Assembly: GCA_025618425.1 (NCBI GenBank) | Contig: CM046832.1 | Span: 67,109,427 to 67,173,426, forward strand | Length of the DNA stretch: 64,000 nt | Direction of reading: 5' to 3' | Origin: Heliocidaris tuberculata | Taxonomy: Eukaryota > Echinodermata > Echinoidea > Camarodonta > Echinometridae | Shown here: positions 36,416-46,759 of the stretch, piece after piece | How positions within the stretch are numbered: the stretch's first letter is position 1 | How the letters are laid out: each line of letters starts with the position of its first letter | Program-made: the position numbers and the translations under genes | The notes under the pieces: model-generated | The model's database searches: none | Seen by the model: the letters and a program-made list of their open reading frames with translations, nothing else | What the model was told of the DNA's origin: nothing

Positions 36416-36484
36416 TTAATGTAAACAGAAATAAAAAGATTCACAATGAGCCCACTGTGAATCTTTTAGTTATATTTACGTTAA
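36416..36484. repeat. 69-bp TTAA-bounded hairpin
   Basis: Arms of about 29 bp begin TTAATGTAAACAGAAATAAA and end ATATTTACGTTAA. They pair through AAAAGATTCACA / TGTGAATCTTTT around a 10-nt loop. TTAA sits at both outer edges. It could be a minimal TTAA-family MITE or a pre-miRNA-like hairpin. Confidence 0.6.
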
Positions 36485-36551
36485 TGAAAAAAACATATCT
36501 GACTCAACCATATAACCCCATTCGTTATCCAAGCTGAAACCCTACATGTAT

Positions 36552-36763
36552 GGCCCGAATTCACGAAAGAGGCTTATCTTAAACCATGGTCTAAACCAAA
36601 GTTTAACCCCCCACCGTGGATTAAAATAAGCGAAAATAAGCGAAAATAAGCGTGTATAAGCGAATTACCATCTGCCCATTGGGCATGAGGATATGTACAT
36701 ACTACGATTATGGAGGTTTACACCATGGGTTTAATACATAAACCTCTTTCGTGAATTTGGGCC
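36552..36763. mobile_element. MITE with GGCCCGAATTCACGAAAGAGG-type ends
   Basis: GGCCCGAATTCACGAAAGAG at the left and CTCTTTCGTGAATTTGGGCC at the right are inverted, and AAACC/GGTTT sub-termini continue the symmetry. The interior carries four AATAAGCG-type units (36631-36664). No clear TSD is visible. The GGCC-type end would fit a Harbinger-like element. Confidence 0.75.
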
Positions 36764-37342
36764 TTTATATTTTATGAAAGGAAGTCTAGAGCAAATGTCA
36801 GAGCACCCCTACACTATCAGTGAGAAATGAACACAAAATGTCTGCAACTAGTTAAATTGGTCCAACTGATATCAAAGAGAGGTACAGGTAGTCAGATTTC
36901 AGAACAAATCATTGTGAAAATAGCAGTAACATTATCATTATTATCATTATCAAATAATTTTGCATAATTCTTAATATAATGAAAGGCCACGGTTATATCC
37001 ACTAAATTATATTAACAATTAAAGACCTTGAAAGAATTCACAAATCTACTTCATTCATGAAATCAGGATTAAATCTGGCTTAACGGTACTGCTTGTAGGC
37101 TTGACACAATATTATGATAAGCATGAAAGCATTGGATCACACTTGCAAACGCTTCTAATCCAACCATACGTTGACTCACTCAAACAAAATAACAATGTTA
37201 CAGTATCCTCATTCCATCACTTTTCTTCTTGATTAGAAACCAATTGAGCTTAGCGACCTTGGCCTTCATTCAGGCTTTTTGACTCACAATTAGCATGCAG
37301 CCAGAAAGCTTGCATATATATGTATCTCATGAAGAAAAACAC

Positions 37343-38245
37343 TGGTGGGCCCATTCACACACAAAGCAATTAGAGCGATTCAAACATTGAAGTTTAAATC
37401 ACAATCAGAATCTCACTTATCGCAGTCTAAGCCTGCATATCTCACAGGAGATGAAAGACCACAGTCAGAGGGAAACACACTAGGTTCATTCACACACAGA
37501 GCAATGAGTGAGATTCAAACATCAAAGTTTGAAAATAATTAAAATCTCACTTTTTTGGTGTGTGAACAAAAAGAATATCTCACTAGTAACATGGGAAAAT
37601 AAAAGTTTTTCGAACCCACATGCAACATATAAGAAAAAAGAGAGAAAAAGAAGAGAGAAGGAAAAACAAAGAAATGTAGTCTGAAAAATGACTAGAAAGC
37701 CCAATTTGGTCTTGTGGGATATAGCTGCATATGAACATACCAGTAACATAATTATAATTTGCACTATATAGCGCTAAAGCAAGGCATGGTCATATCAATT
37801 AGGACACAGTTATTCACTCATTGCTCAGTATAAGTGTTGAAATTAAAAATGGTTTCTGTTTATTAAAGTTCACATATATATAGTACTTTTTTTAGCTAGA
37901 AGAAAATAAGCAAGAAACGTGTTAAAGTGTCACATTGTTCTCCTTGTATCATAAGATGCAAGATCATTTGATATTCCATTCATGATTTTTGGTGTATTTA
38001 AGTCCTTCCTCCTGAAAAACTCCCTGCACAACAATCTCAGCGATTCATTAGGAGACAGCTACAGAGGGTATTGCTAGTATTTTGCTATTTATTGTCTACA
38101 ATCAATAACTCTGAAGAACAGTTTTTAAGGTCTTACCAAAACTATACTTTACCTTTACGATTTCTCTGTTGTGTGAATGGCACAACCAAAAAAAAAAAAA
38201 ATTTAATCGCAATTTGAATCTCACTTTTTTAGTATGAGTGGGCCT
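37343..38245. mobile_element. Probable inverted-repeat element with GGCCCA ends
   Basis: The left end GGGCCCATTCACACACAAAG and right end TTTAGTATGAGTGGGCC are imperfect inverted repeats. The sub-terminal ATTCAAACATTGAAGTTT and its partners (GATTCAAACATCAAAGTTTG at 37513; TTGAATCTCACTTTTTT at 38214) recur internally, suggesting an internal duplication of the left end. There is no TSD I can defend, and no coding frame. Confidence 0.5.
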
Positions 38246-38487
38246 ACTGATTTACACATAGCTTCATGTGCTGTCGAAATATATGGACACAGAAAACATG
38301 AGGCATCTGATTGCCAGTATTTGTTATTAAGAATACAATTATACAGGTAATCATTCCTCCTTTAACAAAGGCTGAATAGGATTGTTTGTTATATGGTCTT
38401 TAATGCTGAATAGATGTTGTAGTCCTTTATTTTGACGAAGTTTGTTTGGAGATTGCTATTACTTGATGAGTGGTCAGTAACTCTTGA

Positions 38488-38584
38488 CCAATTAGAATTA
38501 TAACTTTGATTAAGGCCCACCCCCTAACAAGGTTTAGTGACCAATGAGTATGAATATTTAATTAGGTATAAAAGAAGATCCCAT
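38488..38584 (+). promoter_or_regulatory. Core promoter candidate: two CCAAT boxes and a TATA box
   Basis: CCAAT occurs at 38488-38492 and 38541-38545, and the strong TATA box TATAAAAG is at 38577-38584. Initiation would be expected around 38605-38615. The downstream leader (to 38867) contains no ATG and includes a pyrimidine-rich duplication (CCTTCCCCATCTATCCTCC twice, about 38632-38675). The layout fits an RNA polymerase II promoter, either cellular or inside an LTR. Confidence 0.5.
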
Positions 38585-38867
38585 GCATGTTTTCTAAACT
38601 TGGTTCCCCGACTTGGCTACTCCATCCGTTTCCCTTCCCCATCTATCCTCCAGGCCTTCCCCATCTATCCTCCCAGCTTTCCCCTTCCCCGTCCCTACCA
38701 CTAACTACTAATTTGTGAGACGCAGCTTGACAAGTTTGGAACTTGAAATCGTTTGAAGAACTGTTGCTGAAAATTACAAGTTGTCACCTTTCTCTAAAAG
38801 ACATCGGCATTTGGGTACCATCAACCCTTTGCAATTTAAGTTTTTTTTTCTGAGTTCGTTCCAGTTG

Positions 38868-39074
38868 ATGGACAAAATGTTCCTGTGGTTCCTTTACACA
38901 TGTATGTTCTCGTTTACGCTCCTGTCTACCGATGCTACTTCGAATCGTCATCGACAACATGATCCTGAAGTTCCTTTATTTAAAGTCATCGTCCTTCCCG
39001 CTCCCATCTCGTCATCCCCGTCGTCTGTAACAGCTGAAAGTGTTCATCAATACAAGTCGCGATATCGCGTATAG
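38868..39074 (+). CDS. Candidate small secreted peptide, 68 residues
   Basis: I do not recognise the product. The ATG is the first one after the predicted start of transcription from the TATA box at 38577, with G at +4. The reading frame extends upstream without ATG to about 38781, and I chose the ATG. Residues 1-23 (MDKMFLWFLYTCMFSFTLLS then TDA) look like a signal peptide: short charged start, hydrophobic core, small residues before a likely cleavage site. The remaining 45 or so residues are hydrophilic with a VPLFKVIVLPAP hydrophobic patch, a Ser/Pro stretch and a basic C-terminus (YKSRYRV). They have no cysteines. Codon third positions are richer in C/G than the surrounding AT-rich DNA. 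A GTATGT near codon 12 could be a splice donor instead. The alternative is a fortuitous frame within a solo LTR. Confidence 0.35.
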   Translation: MDKMFLWFLYTCMFSFTLLSTDATSNRHRQHDPEVPLFKVIVLPAPISSSPSSVTAESVHQYKSRYRV

Positions 39075-40880
39075 ACAACCACGTTTCATGTTAGTGGCCA
39101 CCGCACTAATACCCCCCCCCCCCCTCACTAACCTCTTCCTATCCTAAATGTCCCACTAATGTTGTAAGATAAGTTAATCTAAGTATTGTTTTATCGAAAT
39201 ATGATCTTTTTAATAGAATATAGATTAAGAGTTGATTGATGATATTTGATGTTTTAGTTGTTTCAGTTGATATTGATCTGTAAATGATGACACCTTATTA
39301 TATATATTGTGTCCCAGCACTTTGGTTAAATTGTTTATTAATTTTCCTTATAATTCATTTGGAATTTATTTTATTTGTGGTCTTGTGACTAACCCCTCAC
39401 CCGAGTTGAAACCTCCGCTAACAGACCATTATCTGGTTCCTTCTCGGTTCTCAAATTCACTGCTTATGCAGTGAAGGACAGGAGTAGGGGGGTTAGATGG
39501 AACTCACGACCTTAAATGCATTATCAGCATGATACCAAAAGCTCCACGAAACAATACCAAAAGCTCTCTAAAATAATCTATATTATTTGAAATAATAATT
39601 TGCTTGTTTCCAAAAGGCTGGTTGGATTATTCACGTCAAGTTAAACGTTTGGACACACATTGTTAGTTTAGTGTTAGGTACTTTAGGTTTACAGATCTTG
39701 TTTCGTATTCATTGATGGCAAAATTAATGAATTATTATTTGACTCATAGTTCTCTAATATTGTACACTTGATTTTAGCTACATGTATGTATGCAGGGGAG
39801 TTGTTGATGAGTTGGAGAATTAGCTTTACCTTAATTCTAGATATCATTTAGTGCTTGAATGAGGATCTGGTATTTTGTTTTGTTTTGCAAGTGGCAACAG
39901 TAATAACATTGTGTTATCATGGATGTTAGAGTTTATGATCATTTAACGGTACTATTTGGATACAGGCACAGGATAGTCATAGATTTGATAAAAGGATAAT
40001 ATAACAAGTGTGTAGATATAAACAGGCAAATAGTTAACCATTTAGGTTAACCATTTAAAATATTTTAGTAGGATGAATGTTAAAGGGAAGATTACCATAG
40101 ATTGAATTAGGATTTAAGAGGATGAATGCGATAGGAATTGGCAACATTACAATGACAAGTTTGGATCATTAAGATTTGTTGGAGTTGACTTTCATTTACA
40201 AAATGTAGTTTTAAGATTTTGTCCCATGGATTGAGTAGAGTTCAAAGGAACTGCTACATTCCCCTTTCCCCTTTGGTGTTCATGTTAAACGAGCATGGAA
40301 CATATTAGTAGAAATGGCCAAGAATCATCCTAGGTTGGCACTACTTATTATACACGGAAGTTCGATATAGGTACGTTGCTTTTGGATGCAGTGATTAGCC
40401 ATGATTATGTGAATGTTGTGTGTTGTATGATCATGTTGGTTTGTCTAAAGAGAGAAATATACCCATAGCTACGAAAGGAGCATGGGCATGATTTAATGTT
40501 TTGTTTTATTTTTAGAATATATCCTTTGGACTATGCTAAAGATACATTATATTCTGGGTTCTCCGAATGAGCGACCCCGCACGTTATATATTCATATGTA
40601 CTTTTATGCTTGTGAAGAAATTCCTAGTCCTTCGCCATTATTATTGTTGTATGTGTAACTGAAAGTCGACTTAGATGTTTCTTATGGTTCGGATTGGTTA
40701 CTGATGTTGCCTCTTCTAAAAGTCAGATTCAGACATTTATTAGCAAGCTGATTAGGGAATTAATTAATGTAAGTTTGTAGGTCCCAGTCATGTTTTAAGG
40801 TAACCTTTAGTGAGGGGAGGGGCACGGATTTAATAAATTGTAGAATATGGGAGAGAGTAACTTTAACTGATAAAAGGATT
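39075..40880 (+). other. Compositionally distinct region downstream of the peptide ORF
   Basis: The plus strand is G/T-rich, TACATGTA words are nearly absent and none of the window's MITE families occurs, unlike the DNA on either side. It could be the 3' UTR or intron of the upstream candidate gene, or the body of a long solo LTR. G-rich words AGTAGGGGGGTTAG (39484) and GTGAGGGGAGGGGC (40811) resemble polypurine tracts, but I cannot find LTR ends or a TSD. A C13 tract lies at 39112-39124. Confidence 0.4.
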
Positions 40881-42132
40881 TTATATCCACATAATCATTA
40901 AGAACATGATAAAGGCTGCTTTCGAAAATTGTAGTAACTGTGCATTGCACATAGGCCTACATGTACATGGTTGTGTACCTAAGTGCAGAGCTTCAAGAGT
41001 AGACCACTATTCTAATTCAAACCATCAAAATACTACATTTTATAAAAGCTCCACTCATGTGTTTTAAAAACCTTTCAAAACATAGTTTTCTTCCAAATAT
41101 AATTTCTGATTGCTGACGACATGTACACGTACATGTAAGGTTGCAAATTTATACATTATATGCATACATTATTACATTTTATAGTTGAAATTAGATTTTA
41201 CAAATTACTATTTGTGTTCTGTATGCTTACATACATGTACATGTAAACACTATCCTGAACATTTTTTCATGCTCTTACCCATTTATTCTAGATTTTAGCA
41301 ACTGTTCTTGCTTAAACAAGAGAGGTAAGCCAAATACCTGAAGGTGACTATGCAAATGCAATACGCCTACTGATACTCAAATAAAAAGATTGTTCTTCTA
41401 CTTTAAGTGCCAGATTATAGAAACTTCTTACAATACATATTACAGCCAGGAACATGTCTAGTCTATAACAAGATAATCATCTCAAAGGGGGCATGCTTGT
41501 ATACCCTATCCATGTAAATCATGCATACACCATGTACAAACATGTTTTTTGCGCATGCAACTTAAATGAGTGATCTATTATCTCTGCATAAAAAATGAAT
41601 AATGCAAAATAATGGTTTTGTGATGCACTGCGAATATTAGTATCAAGAAGGCAACTCTTTTCATAACTAGCCTATTCATGACATAGATTGACCAACATGC
41701 AGTTGATTAATGGCATTAATACTGTGTAATTGAGCAACATACAATTTTACCATCCTCTCCCATCTTCTTCATTTCACATGCCATAAGCATTATGACACTG
41801 AGTTTTCAATAATGGCCTTGTTTTATTGAAGGATATCTTTGTGATAATAAAGCAATATTAGAATATGAAATGGGGCTAATTTTGATCAATTTTGATTGTG
41901 TGAATTAAACATAGCATCCTTGCATTTGGAGGCACAGGATGGCAATCAAAACAGTATCAAAGAAAATTAAATATGTACAATTTTGATTACTTCAAAAACT
42001 AGGTAATCTGCCATAACAATGGGTGGTTGGCAGTTTAGATTTCCAAAGATTAAAATTTGCGACAACAATTTTGTACAACACAATATTTTTGCATGATCAC
42101 TAAACTGTCATTATGTTTCAAGATCCTAACTT
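40881..42132. other. No gene seen
   Basis: AT-rich DNA in which ACATGTAC words become frequent again. No repeats matched. Confidence 0.4.
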
Positions 42133-42525
42133 TTAAAGATGAAGTTGAGTTCTGGTGATGCGATTACAATGTGAAAGAATCTCTCTCAAAGCAATCGGGA
42201 AAGGTTGATCATGTCTCCAAAAGAATTGGTGTATACTCTGAGGTTTTGGAATCATCAAAATAATAAGAAACTGACACAGTCCCGCTGAAAAGCATACATG
42301 TATGAACTGCACATAGAAATTGGTATATGGGATTGCATGCATATCTGGCATGTGTGGACCGAACATTTCAGCTATTTCTTGTCATATTTTGAATATGAGG
42401 GCATTTGAAGAGCAATTCTTTTCATGGGACATTTCTTCTATGATGTTCTTCCAAACTCACACAAAAGGAATGAGAAAGCTCAGAAATTATTTTTCACCAT
42501 TCCCAGAACTTAACCATCCATTTAA
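42133..42525 (+). mobile_element. T4 TTAA-target MITE, copy 3 (uninterrupted reference)
   Basis: TTAA at 42133-42136 and 42522-42525 encloses 385 bp starting AGATGAAGTTGAGTTCTGG and ending CCAGAACTTAACCATCCAT. It matches the two halves of the split copy at 17.0 kb in order and orientation, and so defines the empty site for the T2 insertion there. Confidence 0.9.
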
Positions 42526-43062
42526 TAACCAAAATTGCCCATAAAAATAGGATACCACAGGAGGAAAAAATGTATAATAGGTCTCATATGATGATTTATG
42601 ACATATTCATGACAAACTACCAATAAGACAACTACATGTACAAACAGATTCCTCCTTAACTTGTAATTTGCAGATTTGATATCCACATTAAATTCACATT
42701 AATATTGAAGTGTAAAAAAAAAAAAAAATCTATTGAGAAAGAGTGACCTTGAAAGTGAATTTCATGGGCATTTGAATACATGTTGATAAGGAAAGTTTGA
42801 TGTGATAAAATAAAGCATTGTCTGACAAACTTATCTTTAACATACTTGCTTTCAGTTTCAGGCAACAGCTATCAATTATACATGGTGTACATGGTGTAGG
42901 TGCACAAATGTATGTAAGTTTCTCTCATTTCCGGAAAAAATTTTCCCTCTCTTTGTAAAAGACAATTCACATTCACTAATCAGAAAAGAACAATGAACAT
43001 AATCCCTCAAAAGTGCTTAATATTGGAAACAATGCTAAAAGAAAATTAAAACAAATACAGTA
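42526..43062. other. No gene seen
   Basis: AT-rich spacer with an A15 run near 42714-42728. Confidence 0.4.
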
Positions 43063-43390
43063 ATAATAATAATGATAATAATAATAATATGCAGTTCATG
43101 TACCGAGCACATCATATTTACCAATGTCTCTATGTGCTTCCAAAGAGCTTTGCATCATTACCCTGCATGGCTCAGCCTAGCTGCCCTAATGAAGGCACTG
43201 AACTTGACTGTTCAGCTTCAAGGACTTAATTCCTACAAGTACCCATTTACTACACCTGGGTTAAGAGTGGGATGAGTGGCAAATGTAGATTAATGTCTTG
43301 CCAAAGGACGTTAGTGCCGAGGTGGGATTCGAGCCCCGTACCTTGTGATCCAGTCTAGTGACTTATCCACTAGACCACAACACCTGTACC
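43063..43390 (-). mobile_element. tRNA-derived SINE
   Basis: Read on the minus strand, the head (about 43390-43319) is tRNA-like. It has an A-box-like TGGTCTAGTGG and a B-box-like GGGCTCGAATCCC at tRNA spacing, with the TAGTGGATAAGTCACTAGAC stem between. A body of about 220 bp follows, ending in an ATT/ATC trinucleotide tail (43063-43089 on plus). This is the standard layout of a tRNA-derived SINE moved by a LINE partner. A functional tRNA is unlikely because the region lacks a proper acceptor stem. Sea urchin genomes are known to carry tRNA-derived SINEs. Confidence 0.82.
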
Positions 43391-43449
43391 CACATTCACA
43401 TGTATGCCACTGCATCTTTAATATGTCGCGACCAAGACAGGTATGTTCA

Positions 43450-43863
43450 TTAACCCTTTCAAGACAATTGACCACATTTTGTGGTTTGGATCAATAACTT
43501 TTGATTCAGAGCTCTAGAAAATATACCAGATGCATGAGTAGAAAGAGCAAAATTTTTTGCACACACTAATGTATTTTTGTTTCATGACCATATTGCGTTT
43601 GATGCCAGGAATTTTTAAAACAAGAATAAGCTTTAAAATCCTTAAATTGGCAACAGATTGAGAGGTTCAAAATCATTGTTTTTCATCAAAATTGGCAATT
43701 TTTCAACTTTTCAACAAAAATTTTAACCATGGATATTGTTTCAAAAAACATCACACCTTATTATAACCATGTAGCACTACAAGAAAAATATTATCATTGC
43801 CAATTTGAAGAACAAAATATGATCAATTTAGCCTTTAAATAATTCCTGTCCTGAAAGGGTTAA
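43450..43863 (+). mobile_element. T1 piggyBac-like MITE, copy 2
   Basis: TTAA at 43450-43453 and 43860-43863 encloses 406 bp running CCCTTTCAAGACAATTGACC ... ATTCCTGTCCTGAAAGGG. The interior matches the other four T1 copies, including the uninterrupted ATATACCAGATGCATGAGTA at the site where the 54-kb copy carries a W insertion. Confidence 0.92.
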
Positions 43864-44059
43864 TTTTAAATTTCTATATATTGCTCCACATGTAGTTCAA
43901 AATAGAATACACACCAAAATAATTTTGTTCTTTAAATTGTTAACTGATGACTGTCAACTTTGAAAGTCAATGCATATCATTACATGTACACTAAATCTAA
44001 ATTTCATACCTTGAAACAAGGTCAGTTGCAGAGGCAAAAGCAGAGGCAAAATACATTTA

Positions 44060-44532
44060 GATACAAATCTACAGTTTCTGAAAGCCAACACCAATGTAGA
44101 TAGACTGTAATACTTCAATTATATAAGTGTACCATACTTGTGCAAATACATGTTATACTAAAAAATTTCACATACCAAAATGTACATGTATAATATCTTG
44201 GACGCTTGATTGAAAAATATGCCGTTTGCTAGGACGTTTATGGTAACGGTTGATTTTAGGCATGTTAGCAATCAATATTGGCATTGGTCTCAGAATCTAC
44301 ATCCAATATCTAAAAGCCTGCACCATTGTTGACAGACTGGAATAATTCAACATACAAGTGTAATTTGTGCAAATACATGTTGTACTAACAAACTTTCACA
44401 CATTTTTATACCAAAATATATCATATTTTAGACGCTTGATTGAAAAAAATTTTGCCAGGACGTTTTTGATAACGGTGGACTTTAGGCACCTTAGCCATCG
44501 ATATCCGCATTGGTCTCAGAATCTACATCCAG
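44060..44532. repeat. Tandem duplication, two units of about 227 bp
   Basis: The two units share AAAGCC..CACCA.TGT, TTGTGCAAATACATGT, GACGCTTGATTGAAAAA, AGGACGTTT...GATAACGGT and GGTCTCAGAATCTACATCCA, with moderate divergence. The second unit runs straight into the left end of the large inverted-repeat element. It is non-coding. Confidence 0.8.
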
Positions 44533-44535
44533 CTT

Positions 44536-46759
44536 ATGCACTTGTCAATGTAATGTCCCACCCTACTACCCCCGGACATGGGTGCGTCATGGTCATTTTT
44601 TTGACGACCATACATGGTTTTTGACGCACCCCTCAGACACTTTTTTGACTGACAAAACATTGAAAATGACCCACACCTCAGTCACAATAATGACGGACAT
44701 CCTTGGTAAATTGACTCACACTAGAGTCAAAATTTTGAAGGACAAAAGGTGGAAATATGACGCACATCCGTAAAATTACGGAAACGACTTGAGAATGAAA
44801 AAAAAAAAAAAACTGACAGCACTCAAAATACACGGGGGCGATGGGTGATTTACCTCCGTAGCGTCGCATACAAAATCGAATCCGTGGAAAAAATCACGAG
44901 GGCAATTTTTTTATGAGCAACTTAAAAAAATTGCCCCCCGTCAAAATTTCCTGTAGCTTATTAAACACCAGAAACCACAACTTCAGTTTTGCAACTTTTA
45001 AATTATGAAATCACTTATTCTCCGTAAGTAAATGATTTTAATAAATGAGATTGAGAATATCAATCAAAACTTGCGGCAGCGGCTAGGTCTGGCTCGGCCC
45101 AAGGTACGATCACTGAAATAACACTGCACTACGTCTACGTATTGTTATATACTGTACCGGTACGATACATGTAACTTGTACTTGCTTGCTGCAAAGATGT
45201 GACGCCCGTCAAATAGAAGTTCGTATCTTAAAATGAAAGAAAACATCACAAAACACACAGTAACGATACAGATTAAGGCAAAGTGATACCTTGCTTGAGA
45301 AAATATTCCTAGATAAATCCAAGAACTATCACAAAGTTCCATGTTAGAAGAGCTGTGGCCCAAAGTTTTTCAACAACTCCAAAACGTTTGAAGTTTCCCC
45401 CATTTCATACCCATGCATAGGGAGGTTCGCTCCCCTGCTCTAGCCGCCCAGCAAGTCTGCACGTTCTGCTAAAATAAGATCTCTCTCCACATGGCTTGTG
45501 CATAATTTGCATACTACTAGCTCAACCAATGCGCATTGGCTGAGTAATCAATTTGCATACGGTACTAGCTCAACCAATGCGCATTTGGTTGAGCTTAGTA
45601 TGCAAATTATGCACAAGCCATGTGGAGAGAGAGAGCTCTTCTTATTTTAGCAGAACGTGCAGACTTGCTGGGCAGCTAGAGCAGGGGAGCGAACCTCCAA
45701 ATGCATGGGTATAAAATGGGGGAAACTTCAAACGTTTTGGAGTTGTTGAAAAACCTTGGGCCACAGCTCTTCTAACATGGAACTTCTGTGATAGTTCTTG
45801 GATTTATTTAGGAATATTTTCTCAAGCAAGGTATCACTTTGCCTTAATCTGTATTACGGTGTGTTTTGTGATGTTTTCTTTCATTTTAAGATACGAACTT
45901 CTATTTGACAGGCGTCACATCTTTGCAGCAAGCAAGTACAAGTTACATGTACCGTACCGGTACTAATATCAACAATACATGCAGTGTTATTTCAATGATC
46001 GTCGCGTACCTCGGGCCAAGCCGGACCTGGCCGCTGCGGCCGCAAGTTTGATTGGTATTGTCTTTGATTGATATTCTCAATCTCATTTATTAAAATCATT
46101 TACTTACGGAGAATAAGTGATTTCATAATTTAAAAGTTGCAAAACCGAAGTTGTGGTTTCTGGTGTTAACCTACAGGAAATTTTGACGGGGGCGATTTTT
46201 TTAGTTGCTCATGAAAAAATCGCCCACGTGATTTATTTCACGGATGCGATTTTGTACGCTACGGAGGCGAATCGCCTGTCGCCCCCGTGTATTTTGAGCG
46301 CTGGTCCGGGGCATCGCGTTGGGCTGTATCGAAGGTAAATATTCTTGTGTGTTTGCGAATAGCACCCAACTCCCTAAATTCACCTAAATTTATTAAACCC
46401 CCACGTATAGAAATACACATCATGGCGTGTTTAGAGGACTGGCTTGTCAATATCAGATCCATGATCAGGTTGCTTGTGATATACATACCCACGGCGTGAA
46501 ATTCATGCATTTCACGCGCGCGGCGTGCGTGCAAAACTTCACTGTTTTTTCCATAGCCAAATGACGTACCATGACTGACACCAAGTCATTTTTTTGACTG
46601 ACAAGGATAGGATTATGACGCACACCTCGGTCACAAATTTGACCGACAAACCTTGTTAAATGACGCACACCTCGGTCACAAATTTGACTGACCAAACCAG
46701 GAAATGACGCACCCAAGTCCGGGGGTAGCAGGGTGGGACTTTACATTAACAAATGCATT
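44536..46759. mobile_element. Large inverted-repeat element (outer)
   Basis: The left end ATGCACTTGTCAATGTAATG then TCCCACCCTACTACCCCCGG is matched in reverse at the right end (CCGGGGGTAGCAGGGTGGGA then CTTTACATTAACAAATGCAT). Sub-terminal TGACGCACACCTCGGTCACA-type units are repeated: about two 53-bp units at 46612-46705 on the right and diverged versions at 44590-44770 on the left. The interior holds a second, much tighter palindrome. No TSD is assignable and no transposase frame is seen. Confidence 0.72.
44817..46303. repeat. 1.49-kb near-perfect palindrome, arms about 710 bp
   Basis: The left arm starts CAGCACTCAAAATACACGGG and the right arm ends CCCGTGTATTTTGAGCGCTG. Aligned stretches such as CTTAAAATGAAAGAAAACAT, CTCCAAAACGTTTGAAGTTT and GAGATTGAGAATATCAATCA recur exactly in inverse. 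I estimate about 95% identity over sampled stretches. The centre (about 45530-45597) contains CAACCAATGCGCATTGG/GAGCTAGTAC words and four ATTTGCAT/ATGCAAAT octamer-type sites (two symmetric at 45512 and 45600). A 72-codon open frame in the left arm (45145-45363, minus) is interrupted by a stop in the right arm, arguing against coding. Confidence 0.9.

Noticed and set aside
38350..40880. A complete LTR retrotransposon around the TATA box and polypurine-like tracts
   Set aside because: I could not find paired LTRs, a primer binding site, gag-pol frames or a target duplication. A solo LTR remains possible but is not demonstrated.
43319..43390. A genuine tRNA gene on the minus strand
   Set aside because: A- and B-box-like elements are present, but there is no proper acceptor stem and an ATT-tailed body follows, so a SINE is the better reading.
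45145..45363. A 72-codon hydrophobic frame in the left palindrome arm
   Set aside because: The right arm carries the same sequence with a stop soon after the corresponding ATG GAA CTT, so the frame is not maintained.
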